DNA of 49,078 nt from Bacteroidota bacterium (GTDB lineage Bacteria > Bacteroidota > Ignavibacteria > Ignavibacteriales > Melioribacteraceae), in assembly GCA_018818165.1 (NCBI GenBank), contig JAHISP010000033.1:1-49078 (forward strand), read 5' to 3'. The notes beneath the pieces are model-generated. The model worked only from the letters and a program-made list of their open reading frames with translations, searched no databases and was not told the origin of the DNA. The translations under genes and the position numbers were made by a program. Each line of letters opens with the position of its first letter. The stretch's first letter is position 1. This document shows, piece after piece, positions 17,289 through 25,990 of this stretch.

Positions 17289-18719
17289 ATGAATAAAAGC
17301 TTTTTGGTAATTATTTTTATTGCCATTGTTTCATTTTCTATAGCAAGTACTTCTGTTGCACAGGAAGCTCATAAAGCAAACAGCGCAACAGATACTGAAT
17401 TAGTAAGTGAAACTTCCACACATAATGTAGCGCATGAGTTACCAAATCCATTAATGGTTATTCCATTTGTTATTCTTCTAATCATGATTGCAACGGGCCC
17501 AATTTTATATCCGCATTTTTGGGAACATCAGTATCCCAAAGTATCGGTTTTACTCGGTTCAATTGTTGTGTATTATTATTGGTTTATACTTCATAATACA
17601 CTTAGTTTGCTGCACACTGCTGCTGAATATTTTTCCTTTATTGCACTTTTAGCTTCGCTTTTTTATGCTTCTGGTGGAATAATGATAAAGGTGGATAGAA
17701 AAGCCACTCCATTTCTTAATGTTGCGATTCTTCTTTTTGGCGCTATTATAGCAAATTTGATTGGTACAACTGGCGCATCAATGTTGTTGATTAGACCATT
17801 TATTAAAATTAACCAAGATAGAATTAAACCTTATCTGATAGTATTTTTCATCTTTATAGTTAGCAATATTGGTGGTGCTTTAACTCCAATTGGTGATCCA
17901 CCATTGTTTCTAGGATTTTTACGTGGCATAGATTTCTTTTGGTTCATTGAACATATTTGGTATATTTGGCTGCCCACAATTGCGTTAATTTTAATAATAT
18001 TTTATATTTTTGATTCCAGAAATAAGGAATATAAAGAAGGCCGAGAATATTCTGGGAAAATTGAATTTAAAGGTTCAAAAAATTTAATTTACTTGGCTAT
18101 TATTTTACTAGCAGTTTTTATTGATCCTAATGTAATGAGTTGGGTTCCAAATCTTCAACCATCACCAATTGGTATTCGCGAAATTATTCAGTTTGGAGTT
18201 GTTATTTTAGCAATAAAAACTTCTGATGAGAAAATACTAAAATATAATGAATTTGATGCTGAACCGATTAGAGAAGTGGCATTTTTGTTTATTGGAATAT
18301 TCGCGACAATGATTCCTGCATTGCAATTAATATCTCACGAAGCAAATGTTTTGGGTGACAAATTAACTGTTGGAATGTTCTTCTGGAGCACAGGCTTACT
18401 ATCCGGAGTTTTGGATAATGCACCAACATATTTAAATTTCCTTAGCGCTGCACTTGGTAAATTTGGCTTAGATGTTAACACAGCTGCTGATGTTAAAGAG
18501 TTTATGAATATTGACTATATTTTTCTTCAAGCAATTTCAGTAGCTGCAGTATTCTTTGGTGCAATGACTTACATTGGTAATGGTCCAAACTTTATGGTAA
18601 AATCAATCGTAGAACGCGCTGGTATTGAAATGCCAAGTTTCTTTGCATATGTTTATAGGTATTCGCTACCAATATTAATTCCAGTTTTTATTTTAGTTTG
18701 GTTAGTATTTTATTTTTAG
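17289..18719 (+). CDS. NhaD-type sodium:proton antiporter
   Basis: The 476-residue polytopic protein begins with a hydrophobic leader ending SVAQ and then about twelve transmembrane helices. Characteristic stretches are NLIGTTGASMLLIRPFI, NIGGALTPIGDPPLFLGFLRG (the GDPP motif of this ion-transporter superfamily), GVLDNAPTYLNFL and MTYIGNGPNFMVK. Together they match the NhaD branch of sodium/proton antiporters, found in many Bacteroidota and marine bacteria. It would exchange Na+ for H+ across the inner membrane. GGAG lies 5 bp before the ATG. It follows asnS by 18 bp and precedes the small conserved gene by 8 bp. Confidence 0.88.
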   Translation: MNKSFLVIIFIAIVSFSIASTSVAQEAHKANSATDTELVSETSTHNVAHELPNPLMVIPFVILLIMIATGPILYPHFWEHQYPKVSVLLGSIVVYYYWFILHNTLSLLHTAAEYFSFIALLASLFYASGGIMIKVDRKATPFLNVAILLFGAIIANLIGTTGASMLLIRPFIKINQDRIKPYLIVFFIFIVSNIGGALTPIGDPPLFLGFLRGIDFFWFIEHIWYIWLPTIALILIIFYIFDSRNKEYKEGREYSGKIEFKGSKNLIYLAIILLAVFIDPNVMSWVPNLQPSPIGIREIIQFGVVILAIKTSDEKILKYNEFDAEPIREVAFLFIGIFATMIPALQLISHEANVLGDKLTVGMFFWSTGLLSGVLDNAPTYLNFLSAALGKFGLDVNTAADVKEFMNIDYIFLQAISVAAVFFGAMTYIGNGPNFMVKSIVERAGIEMPSFFAYVYRYSLPILIPVFILVWLVFYF

Positions 18720-18727
18720 GAGAAATT

Positions 18728-19093
18728 ATGAAAACAGTAAAAGAAGTATTAACTGAAGATGGAACAGGATTGCATTATGGTAATCGTGTCTTGCTTCCTT
18801 TTAAAGTAGAAATTTTGAAAATTGTAATTGGTACGCAAATTATTACTGATTTTAGTAAAAATTATGATGGTGCTCATGTTAGAGTAACAGATTTATATAC
18901 TGAAGTATATTTTTATGATTACAAAAACCTTTCTGAACAACTTTCAAAATATGAAGTTATTAAACTAGTTGTTGTTCAAGAAGGTGAGGATATTTTTGAT
19001 TTTGATAATCATGTTCCAATAGAATTGGAAATTCATGGAAAGCACAAACTTTTAATAAAAAAAATTCCAGACGATTTATTATTTTTTGAATAA
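18728..19093 (+). CDS. conserved small protein, unknown function
   Basis: The product is 121 residues. The ATG at 18728 is chosen because AGGAGA lies just upstream and the alternative ATG at 18698 would extend into the antiporter gene. The protein is soluble and acidic, with alternating strands (HVRVTDLYTEVYFYDYKNL and VVVQEGEDIFDFD), no signal peptide, no cysteine pair and no catalytic motif that can be named. It lies 8 bp after the antiporter and 2 bp before the NAD(P)HX repair gene, which points to co-transcription, but the context does not reveal a role. Confidence 0.65.
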   Translation: MKTVKEVLTEDGTGLHYGNRVLLPFKVEILKIVIGTQIITDFSKNYDGAHVRVTDLYTEVYFYDYKNLSEQLSKYEVIKLVVVQEGEDIFDFDNHVPIELEIHGKHKLLIKKIPDDLLFFE

Positions 19094-19095
19094 GT

Positions 19096-20661
19096 ATGAT
19101 ACCATTATTTACTACAATACAAATTCGTAACGCAGACAAATATGCAATTGAACAGTTAAAGATTCCTGGAATTGTTCTAATGGAAAATGCATCTTTATCA
19201 GTTTATAATTCAATAAAGAAAAATTATAATTTAATTAATGAAGTTTCTCAAATAGGAATTATTGCTGGAAAAGGGAATAATGGCGGAGATGCATTTGCAG
19301 TTGCTCGCCATTTTATTAATGATGGATTTATTGTAAATATTCTATTTGTAGGAACTGAAAGTGAATTAAAAGGTGATGCATTAATAAACTTCACTATATG
19401 TAAAGAGCTTTGTAAAGAAGTTAACAACGGTAATGTCATTTTCTATAAATCAAAAAGTGATTTAACTAAAATTAAAAACTCAGATGTAATTATTGATGGA
19501 CTTTTGGGTACTGGTACAAAAGGTGAAATTAGAGAACCTTATAAATCAATTATCGAATTTGTAAATGAATTAAATGCTTATAGAGTCGCAATTGATTTAC
19601 CAAGTGGTTTAAATATTGAAACCGCAACAGGGTCATCAATTTTCAACTCAGATTTAACAATTACGTTAGCCGATTATAAAACTGGACTCTTTTACGGAAA
19701 AGGATATGAGTTTTCTGGAAAAGTAGAAAAAGGTTCAATAGGAATTGGTAAAGAGTATTTTGAAAACCAGATTGTTAAAGAATATTTAATTGAACCAGAA
19801 GATGCTTTGCAAGGTTTACCAAAGAAGAAAAAAACATCTCATAAATATTCAAATGGTAAAGTATTAGCAATTGTTGGCTCTGGAAAATATATTGGAGCGG
19901 CGTCACTTTTAGTGCGCTCTTTATTTCAAGTTGGAACTGGATCTGTTCTTCTTGCGTTTCCTAAATCAATTAGAAATTTAATTTCAACAAATATTGGAGA
20001 AACTGTTTTTGCAGCATATAATGATGAAGGAAAAGAATACTTAACTTCTGCAAATATCTCAGAATTAAAACAGCAACTAGATTGGGCAGATTTAATAACT
20101 ATTGGAAGCGGTCTTGGAAGAGAACCTGAAACAATTAAAGCAATTGCAGAAATTATTATAAAATATAAAGCTAAAAAAATGGTTATTGACGCAGATGCAA
20201 TTTATGCAATAGCTGAATATGGCATTTCCAAATTTGATTTAAGAAATAAAATTTTAACACCACACCATGCTGAATTTTCCCATTTACTTGGAATTACTGT
20301 TACTGAATTGCAATCAAATCTTATTAATTATGGAAAGGAATTTGCCCAAAAGACAAAATCCATTTTAATATTAAAAGGAGCTCCAACAATAATATTTTTA
20401 CCAAATGGCGATTCACTAATAAATTCAGCAGGTAATGTAGGAATGGCAAAATTTGGCTCTGGTGATGTTTTATCTGGAATAATTGCTGGATTGGTATCGT
20501 TTTCATCAGATATGGAACAAACTGTTATTTCGGCTGTTTATTTGCACAGTCTTTCGGCAGACTTGCTTTTATTAAAAGAAACAGAATTTGGAATTACAGC
20601 AACTAAAATTAAGGAAAATATACCAAGTGCGATTAGTTTTTTACGGAATTCAATTATATAA
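19096..20661 (+). CDS. nnr: bifunctional NAD(P)HX epimerase / ADP-dependent NAD(P)HX dehydratase
   Basis: The 521-residue protein repairs hydrated NAD(P)H. The N-terminal YjeF_N (epimerase, NnrE) domain covers about 1-215, with VLMENAS, AGKGNNGGDAFAVARH, VIIDGLLGTGTKGE and VAIDLPSGLN. The C-terminal YjeF_C (dehydratase, NnrD, ribokinase-like) domain covers about 235-521, with TIGSGLGREPET, MVIDADAIYAI, LTPHHAEFSHLLG and the nucleotide-binding GSGDVLSGIIAGL near residue 454. Length and domain order are those of the standard bacterial fusion. It starts 2 bp after the small conserved gene, and its 3' end is overlapped by the VanZ-like gene. Confidence 0.95.
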   Translation: MIPLFTTIQIRNADKYAIEQLKIPGIVLMENASLSVYNSIKKNYNLINEVSQIGIIAGKGNNGGDAFAVARHFINDGFIVNILFVGTESELKGDALINFTICKELCKEVNNGNVIFYKSKSDLTKIKNSDVIIDGLLGTGTKGEIREPYKSIIEFVNELNAYRVAIDLPSGLNIETATGSSIFNSDLTITLADYKTGLFYGKGYEFSGKVEKGSIGIGKEYFENQIVKEYLIEPEDALQGLPKKKKTSHKYSNGKVLAIVGSGKYIGAASLLVRSLFQVGTGSVLLAFPKSIRNLISTNIGETVFAAYNDEGKEYLTSANISELKQQLDWADLITIGSGLGREPETIKAIAEIIIKYKAKKMVIDADAIYAIAEYGISKFDLRNKILTPHHAEFSHLLGITVTELQSNLINYGKEFAQKTKSILILKGAPTIIFLPNGDSLINSAGNVGMAKFGSGDVLSGIIAGLVSFSSDMEQTVISAVYLHSLSADLLLLKETEFGITATKIKENIPSAISFLRNSII

Positions 20662-21073
20662 CCTATTTTTATCTAATAAAAAGAAATATCTATACATACC
20701 ATTAGGGTTATATTGGTTATTAATTTTTATTTTAACAAGTATTCCAGGTAGATCAATGCCAAAAATATTCGGTTTTTCAGATAAAATAAAACATTTTGGC
20801 GCATATTTAGTTTTGGCATTTCTGTTAAACTTTGCATTAATAATTCAAAAAAAATATTCTCTTATAAATAAGTATTCAATAATATTTACATTTTTAATTG
20901 TATTATTTTATGGATTATTTGATGAAGTTCATCAAATATTTATTCCTGGCAGATTCTTTGATTGGTGGGATTTAGTAGCTAATGGAGTAGGAAGTTTGTT
21001 AGGTATTATCTTAGTTAAGGTAATAATTATCTTTAATCAGAAAAAAGATGCAAATTTGTTGAAACTTTCTTAA
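20588..21073 (+). CDS. VanZ-like family membrane protein
   Basis: The longest frame gives 161 residues and overlaps nnr by 74 bp. A GTG at 20627 would shorten the overlap, and the conserved part begins only at about residue 30 (KKYLYIPLGLYWLLIFILTSIPG), so the true start is uncertain. Four hydrophobic helices and the hallmark sequences SDKIKHFGAYLVLAFLL, LYGLFDEVHQIFIPGR and DWWDLVANGVGSLLGI identify the VanZ-like superfamily. The role of these small inner-membrane proteins is mostly unknown; one member affects teicoplanin resistance. It is the last gene of the asnS run. Confidence 0.8.
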   Translation: MELQQLKLRKIYQVRLVFYGIQLYNLFLSNKKKYLYIPLGLYWLLIFILTSIPGRSMPKIFGFSDKIKHFGAYLVLAFLLNFALIIQKKYSLINKYSIIFTFLIVLFYGLFDEVHQIFIPGRFFDWWDLVANGVGSLLGIILVKVIIIFNQKKDANLLKLS

Positions 21074-21101
21074 ACTGTTTGTGTAAAATTGAGTATTGAT
21101 G

Positions 21102-21132
21102 TTGACAATACAGTAATCATTTTTTAATTTTA
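21102..21132 (+). promoter_or_regulatory. candidate promoter for the first tonB gene
   Basis: TTGACA at 21102-21107 is followed after 17 bp by TAATTTTA at 21125-21132, one base from the TAnnTTTG -7 element. The box lies about 30 bp before the GTG start at 21164, in the only non-coding gap between the VanZ-like gene and tonB. Confidence 0.4.
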
Positions 21133-21163
21133 GATTCTAAAATTGTGAAACTAGGAGGTCGTC

Positions 21164-21817
21164 GTGGCTTTAAAGAAAAATCCGAAGGTTGACCTAAAAC
21201 GTAAGTATCAAAGGTATTGGGAAATTAGTTTAATTATCTCTTTAACTATTTTGATTGTTGCGTTTAAGTTCTTCCCTAAATTCGAACAAGAAGTATTAAG
21301 TATAGATGCTCCTCAAGAATTAATTCAGACTGAGGATGTTGAGGCTACTAAACAGGAGACTGCTCCACCGCCTCCACCAAAGCCTCCAATTCCTATTGAA
21401 GCACCAACTGATGATGTTTTGGAAGATGTTGAAATTGAATCTACGGAGCTGGATGTTGATGCAACGGTCTCTGCACCACCACCTCCACCAAAAGTTGAGG
21501 AAGAAGAAGTTGAACCAGTTTTCTTTGTAGCTGTGGAAGAAATGCCATTACCTATTGGCGGAATTGGTGCAATTCAAAGTAAAATTGTATATCCAGAAAT
21601 TGCAAAACGTGCTGGTGTTCAAGGCAGAGTTTATGTTAAAGCTTACGTTGATGAAAACGGAAAAGTTACTAAGGTTGAACTTGTTCATGGAATAGGTGCT
21701 GGTTGTGACGAAGCTGCAATGGAAGCGGTAAACAGCGTTATGTTTAGTCCTGGAAAGCAAAGAGGTAAACCTGTAAAAGTTCAGGTTACTGTTCCAGTAC
21801 TCTTCAAATTACAATAA
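21164..21817 (+). CDS. tonB: TonB energy transducer (first tandem copy)
   Basis: The 217-residue product starts at GTG, with GGAGG about 6 bp upstream. The layout is classic TonB: a short basic cytoplasmic end (MALKKNPKVDLKRKYQR), one membrane anchor (about 21-40), and a periplasmic linker with two proline runs (TAPPPPPKPP and SAPPPPPKVEEEEVEP). A TonB C-terminal domain follows (about 125-217), containing YPEIAKRAGVQGRVYVKAYVDENG and VNSVMFSPGKQRGKPV. It would pass ExbBD-derived energy to TonB-dependent receptors such as the one at 5415-7622. No exbB or exbD is adjacent. It is followed by its own terminator and a paralogue. Confidence 0.9.
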   Translation: MALKKNPKVDLKRKYQRYWEISLIISLTILIVAFKFFPKFEQEVLSIDAPQELIQTEDVEATKQETAPPPPPKPPIPIEAPTDDVLEDVEIESTELDVDATVSAPPPPPKVEEEEVEPVFFVAVEEMPLPIGGIGAIQSKIVYPEIAKRAGVQGRVYVKAYVDENGKVTKVELVHGIGAGCDEAAMEAVNSVMFSPGKQRGKPVKVQVTVPVLFKLQ

Positions 21818-21823
21818 GAATTT

Positions 21824-21856
21824 AAGGCGTCTAAATTAGGCGCCTTTTTTATTTTA
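21824..21856 (+). terminator. intrinsic terminator after the first tonB
   Basis: AAGGCG (21824-21829) pairs with CGCCTT (21841-21846) and is followed by a T-rich tail. It separates the two tonB paralogues into independent transcripts. Confidence 0.8.
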
Positions 21857-21965
21857 TCACGTTTAATTTTTAAAATAATCCAATTGGGAACAAAAAATGC
21901 AATTCTTTGTAGAATCCTAAAAGCTACTTCCATAATCTATTCATCATTTAAAAAGTGAGGTTATA

Positions 21966-22622
21966 ATGGCTTTAAAGAAAAACCCCAAAATTGATATTAA
22001 ACGGAAATACTACAGAGTATTTCAAATAAGTTTAATACTTTCCCTTTCCCTCATGATTTTAGCATTTAAATTTTTTCCAAAAATTGAAAAAGATGCAATT
22101 GCTAGCATCATTCCACAAGTTTTAATTATAGGGGAAGATGTTATCCCAACAAAACTAGATCTAGTAATACCCGAACCTCCAAAACCGCTAATTCCTATTG
22201 AATCTCCAACAGATGATTTATTAGATGATATTGCGATTGAAACATCTATATGGGATGAAAAAGACAATATTGGAATAACGACTCATAAACCTCTAAGTAA
22301 TGATGTAGATGAGGACTTGAATATAATTTTTGTTGCCGTTGAGCAAATGCCGAAACCATTAGGTGGAATTGCAGCAATTCAGAGTAAAATTGTATATCCA
22401 GAAATTGCAAAACGAGCTGGTATTCAAGGCAGAGTGTATGTTAAAGCGTTTGTTGATGAAAATGGGAATGTATTTAATGTTGAATTGCTTAAAGGAATTG
22501 GTGGAGGTTGCGATGAATCGGCTTTAGTGGCTGTTAAAAGCTCAAAGTTTATACCAGGAAAACAACGAGATAAACCTGTTAAGTGTCAAGTAACTATTCC
22601 AATACTATTTAAATTACAATAA
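21966..22622 (+). CDS. TonB paralogue with altered linker (second tandem copy)
   Basis: The 218-residue product is a diverged duplicate of the preceding TonB. The N-terminus (MALKKNPKIDIKRKYYR), the anchor and the C-terminal domain (IQSKIVYPEIAKRAGIQGRV, KFIPGKQRDKPV, ending ILFKLQ) are nearly the same. The linker differs: the proline runs are reduced to PEPPKPLIP, the second run is gone, and acidic segments (DDLLDDIAIE, NDVDEDLN) take their place. A shorter, less rigid linker may reach other receptors or serve another growth condition. It has its own upstream gap (about 150 bp) and terminator. Confidence 0.88.
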   Translation: MALKKNPKIDIKRKYYRVFQISLILSLSLMILAFKFFPKIEKDAIASIIPQVLIIGEDVIPTKLDLVIPEPPKPLIPIESPTDDLLDDIAIETSIWDEKDNIGITTHKPLSNDVDEDLNIIFVAVEQMPKPLGGIAAIQSKIVYPEIAKRAGIQGRVYVKAFVDENGNVFNVELLKGIGGGCDESALVAVKSSKFIPGKQRDKPVKCQVTIPILFKLQ

Positions 22623-22630
22623 AATTTATG

Positions 22631-22655
22631 GCACCTCAATTAGGTGCCTTTTTTA
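22631..22655 (+). terminator. intrinsic terminator after the second tonB paralogue
   Basis: GGCACCT (22631-22637) pairs with AGGTGCC (22643-22649) around a five-base loop and is followed by six T. Confidence 0.85.
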
Positions 22656-22708
22656 TTTCTCACTTATTAAATTACCAAAACCAATCCTAAACTATCTTAA
22701 AGAATAAG

Positions 22709-22716
22709 TATATTTG
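22709..22716 (+). promoter_or_regulatory. candidate -7 box (TATATTTG) of rlmG
   Basis: TATATTTG matches TAnnTTTG and lies 20 bp before the ATG at 22737, in the short gap after the tonB terminator. No clear -33 element was found. Confidence 0.4.
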
Positions 22717-22736
22717 CATTCAATTTTGGAAAAATT

Positions 22737-23834
22737 ATGAATTATCAATATGGTAACAGAGAGTTTAGTATAACACGTTATCCGAGTAGCACAAATAAAT
22801 CACTAACTGCTTGGAACGCTGCGGATGAATATATTCTAAAATACATTGATGAGAATAAAACCAATACAAAAGACATATTAATTTACAATGATCGTTTTGG
22901 CTTTCTCAGTTTATTTTTAAGCGAATCTAAACCAAAAGCAATTATTGAGAGTAAATCTCAAGAAAAAGCAATTAATCAAAATTTAATATCAAACAATGTT
23001 GAATTAAAGAATTTTGAATTTCTGACCCCTTTTCAAGATTTAAAATTATCTGTTGAAACTATTATTATAAAAGTTCCAAAATCAGCAGAATTATTTCGCT
23101 TTTATTTAGAACATTTATCAGAGGTTCTTACAGCAAATTCAGTTGTAATTTGTGGATTTATGACAAAATATTTTACTCCACAAATCCTTGAGATTGCAAA
23201 TAAATACTTTGAATTAGCCGAACAAACTCTGGCATTAAAAAAGTCTAGATTATTGATTTTGAAAAACCCAAAGAAAACAACAAAAGCTTCTATTATTAAT
23301 GAAATAAAATTAAATGATAAAATTTCACTAAAGCAGTATTCTAGTGTGTTTTCATCCAAAAATATTGATTACGCAACTCAATTTTTAATTGATAATATAA
23401 ATCTAAAAGAAACTGATAAAAAAGTGTTGGATTTAGGCTCTGGCAATGGTGTTTTAGCTTGTGTAATAAAAGGGAAGAATGAGAATTGTGAAATTCATTT
23501 GTTAGATGATTCTTTACTTGCTATTGAATCATCAAAATTAAATATCAGTGGTGAAAATATTCATTTCCACTATAATGATAATCTTAAAGAATTTGATGAT
23601 AATTATTTTGATTTTATTGTGTCCAATCCACCATTCCATTTTGAGCACGAAACAAATATTGAAATTGCAATTAGTCTATTTGAAGAAGCGGTTCGTTGTT
23701 TAAAAAGAGATGGGCATTTACAATTGGTGGCAAATAAACACTTAAATTATAAAACTCATCTCATTAAAATATTTGAAAATGTTGAAATTACTGCTGAAAA
23801 TGAAAAGTTTGTGATTTATGATTGTTTTTTTTAG
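22737..23834 (+). CDS. rlmG: 23S rRNA guanine-N2 methyltransferase, RlmG-like
   Basis: The 365-residue protein has the two-domain RlmG/RsmC layout. A degenerate N-terminal methyltransferase-like domain contains LTAWNAADEYIL, LIYNDRFGFLSLFLSE and IIIKVPKSAELF, matching the 'LQAWEAADEYLL...LNDAFGALS...LIKVPK' pattern of E. coli RlmG. A catalytic C-terminal domain has the SAM motif VLDLGSGNGVLACV (about 230) and the NPPFHFEHE active-site motif (about 297), followed by LVANKHLNYKTHLIKIF. RlmG makes m2G1835 in 23S rRNA; RsmC, which modifies 16S rRNA, is the alternative. The N-terminal match favours RlmG. It appears to be monocistronic. Confidence 0.85.
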   Translation: MNYQYGNREFSITRYPSSTNKSLTAWNAADEYILKYIDENKTNTKDILIYNDRFGFLSLFLSESKPKAIIESKSQEKAINQNLISNNVELKNFEFLTPFQDLKLSVETIIIKVPKSAELFRFYLEHLSEVLTANSVVICGFMTKYFTPQILEIANKYFELAEQTLALKKSRLLILKNPKKTTKASIINEIKLNDKISLKQYSSVFSSKNIDYATQFLIDNINLKETDKKVLDLGSGNGVLACVIKGKNENCEIHLLDDSLLAIESSKLNISGENIHFHYNDNLKEFDDNYFDFIVSNPPFHFEHETNIEIAISLFEEAVRCLKRDGHLQLVANKHLNYKTHLIKIFENVEITAENEKFVIYDCFF

Positions 23835-23835
23835 T

Positions 23836-23962
23836 GCACTAAAGTTATAAGTTGAAAATGCGGTAAAGTTCTGAAGTTATAAGTGAGCTAAAGCAAAAAT
23901 ACTTATAATCCCAAAATAATTTTAGTTCACTTTAGGCACTTATAACTTATAACTTATAATTT
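23836..23962. repeat. non-coding inverted/direct repeat built on AAGTTATAAGTG
   Basis: AGTTATAAGT-type words occur on the plus strand near 23846 and 23875 and as complements (ACTTATAACTTATAACTTAT) near 23938-23958. The left block reads AAGTTATAAGTGAGCTAAA and the reverse of the right block reads AAGTTATAAGTGCCTAAAG, with a further GTGAACTAAA match, so the two sides form an imperfect long palindrome between rlmG and the ABC ATPase gene. It could be a folded RNA, an interspersed repeat or an element remnant. Confidence 0.4.
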
Positions 23963-24018
23963 AATTTCTCATTATATTTGTGAGGTCATTTTTAGAATTT
24001 AATCCACTCAGAAATTAT

Positions 24019-24822
24019 TTGTCTTTAGTTCATTTGTCAAATATTGATTTTTGCTACAAAAGCTTACGTAATAATTCCAATTTTGCGTTAAGTAATTTTA
24101 ATTTTACTATTAATGAAGGCGAGTTTATTTCCATTCTTGGTCCAAATGGTTCTGGTAAATCGACGCTAATTAAACTAATTACTGGATATTTAGAACCGCA
24201 AAACGGCAAAATTAAGCTGAATAATAAAAATCTGAATGATTATAAAAGAAAAGATATAGCTAAAATTATTGCATATGTACCACAAATACCAGCGTCAATC
24301 TATCCTTTTTCAATTTATGAAATTGTGGCTATGGGAAGATTTCCATATTTAGATTTCACTGGGTTTGAAAAGAAAAGTGACAAGTTTATTATTGATAATA
24401 TATTAGAATTAATGGAATTAACACATTTGGCAAATAAAGGAATAAATGAAGTTTCTGGAGGCGAAGCACAACGCGCATTTATTGGGCGTGCATTGGTTCA
24501 GCAGCCTAAAATTCTTTTATTAGATGAACCAAATTCACATTTAGATATTAAACATCAAATCTCAATATTTAATTTATTAAGAAAATTAAATATTGAAGAT
24601 GGACTTACGATTATAACTGTTATGCATGATTTAAATTTAACTTCAATATATAGCTCACGAGTTTTGATGCTGAAAAATGGAAAAATATTTTTAGATGGCG
24701 ATGTTAACACTGCTTTGGTGCCGAAAGTTATTAAATATATTTTTGATGTAAATGTTGAAATAAATACAGATGAAAGTAATTCAAGAAGTATATTTATTAA
24801 ACCAGATTTATCATTAAGTTAA
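24019..24822 (+). CDS. FecE/BtuD-type ABC transporter ATPase (iron/cobalamin importer class), orphan
   Basis: The gene encodes an ATP-binding cassette with Walker A GPNGSGKST, Q-loop VPQIPAS, signature VSGGEAQRAFIGRAL, Walker B ILLLDEPNSHLD and the H-loop HDL. The IYPFSIYEIVAMGRFPYL stretch after the Q-loop is typical of importers for siderophores, heme and cobalamin. The longest frame begins at GTG 23980, but a TATATTTG box ends exactly there (23973-23980), so a start at TTG 24019, directly before SLVHLSNIDFCY, is preferred. The permease and binding-protein genes usually adjacent are missing; a membrane DUF218 protein follows after 11 bp. Given the B12-dependent mutase, cobalamin or iron uptake are both possible substrates. 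Confidence 0.82.
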   Translation: MSLVHLSNIDFCYKSLRNNSNFALSNFNFTINEGEFISILGPNGSGKSTLIKLITGYLEPQNGKIKLNNKNLNDYKRKDIAKIIAYVPQIPASIYPFSIYEIVAMGRFPYLDFTGFEKKSDKFIIDNILELMELTHLANKGINEVSGGEAQRAFIGRALVQQPKILLLDEPNSHLDIKHQISIFNLLRKLNIEDGLTIITVMHDLNLTSIYSSRVLMLKNGKIFLDGDVNTALVPKVIKYIFDVNVEINTDESNSRSIFIKPDLSLS

Positions 24823-24833
24823 ATACCAATTAC

Positions 24834-25847
24834 ATGAATAAAAATAACTCGTCTGTATTAATATATCTGTTTTTTGTCTCTTTGCTTGAAATGATTTTAA
24901 CATTTTTAATTAAATATGATTTAAACTCAATTTCCATTAAACAGTTTAATATTTTCTTTATTGGTAATTTGCTTCCCGTATGTATCGAAGTAATATTAGT
25001 TATTTTATTGGTAGCTCAGTTATTTAATACAAAATCAATATTTACTTCACATAAAGTTATATTAGTTGTTTTAACTTCAATTTCCCTCATATTATTATTT
25101 GCTAGTTATTTAGCAAATAAGACTAATTATATATTTCCAGAACAGTACCTTTTTAATTATCCATTTAAGAGAGTTTTTATTGGTGGTAGTTTAATGTTTT
25201 CATTTTTCATTAAACTTTACATAATCATGCTTTTAATCAATCTGTTTTTTAATAGTAGCTTTATCGTTTATCTCAAATCTTTATTTACAACTCTTTTTAT
25301 AGTAATCATTGCTTTTTTAACGATATTTGTTTTTACTACAAAAAACGGTTATAGCGCATTAAAACTAAAACCATCTAAAGAGTCTGTTGGTGTTGTTCTT
25401 GGCGCAGCTGTTTGGAAAGATAAACCAAGCACTTTACTGATTGGAAGAATTAAAAAAGCGGAAGAATTACTTCGGAATAAAAGAATATCAAAAATTCAAT
25501 TAACTGGAAGCAACGCACCCGGCGAAATAAGTGAAGCTAAGGCAGCATATAATTATGGTCTTTCACTTGGCATTAAAAAACACCTAATGTTTATTGAGGA
25601 TAAAACTACAACTACAACTGAGCAAATACAATTTATTAAAGAAACACTAACCAGAAATCAAAATAATTATTCGATACTTATTATCTCCGACCAATTTCAT
25701 TTAACTCGTGTTTTAGAAATCTGTAACTTTTTTGATGTTAAAGCCATGGGAGTTGCATCTGATTATTCGTTAAAATGGGACAAGTTGTTATATTACCGTC
25801 TTAGAGAAAGTATTGCGCTATTGTTTTTCTGGTTATTTGCAATCTAA
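24834..25847 (+). CDS. membrane protein with C-terminal DUF218 (SanA/ElyC/YdcF-like) domain
   Basis: The 337-residue protein has four to five transmembrane helices in its first 170 residues and then a DUF218 domain. Landmarks are VGVVLGAAVWKDKPS, LLRNKRISKIQLTGSN, EDKTTTTTEQIQFIK and IISDQFHLTRVLEI. E. coli relatives (SanA, ElyC, YdcF) act in cell-envelope integrity; the biochemical activity is unsettled. A final hydrophobic stretch (SIALLFFWLFAI) closes the protein. It starts 11 bp after the ABC ATPase stop and is probably co-transcribed with it. Confidence 0.82.
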   Translation: MNKNNSSVLIYLFFVSLLEMILTFLIKYDLNSISIKQFNIFFIGNLLPVCIEVILVILLVAQLFNTKSIFTSHKVILVVLTSISLILLFASYLANKTNYIFPEQYLFNYPFKRVFIGGSLMFSFFIKLYIIMLLINLFFNSSFIVYLKSLFTTLFIVIIAFLTIFVFTTKNGYSALKLKPSKESVGVVLGAAVWKDKPSTLLIGRIKKAEELLRNKRISKIQLTGSNAPGEISEAKAAYNYGLSLGIKKHLMFIEDKTTTTTEQIQFIKETLTRNQNNYSILIISDQFHLTRVLEICNFFDVKAMGVASDYSLKWDKLLYYRLRESIALLFFWLFAI

Positions 25848-25990
25848 AATATTTAGTTATAAATAATTATTATTGAATGGAAAAATTTAATTATTAAGTT
25901 AATAGTCAAATGTGAGTTAACAATTGAGGTTTTATCCATCTATTGTGTGAAATTAAAAAATGAAAATAAATTATAGAATTAAGGAATAAA

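Noticed and set aside
23980-24018. GTG 23980 as the start of the ABC ATPase
   Set aside because: A TATATTTG box ends at that base and the added residues are not part of the ATPase fold; TTG 24019 is more likely.
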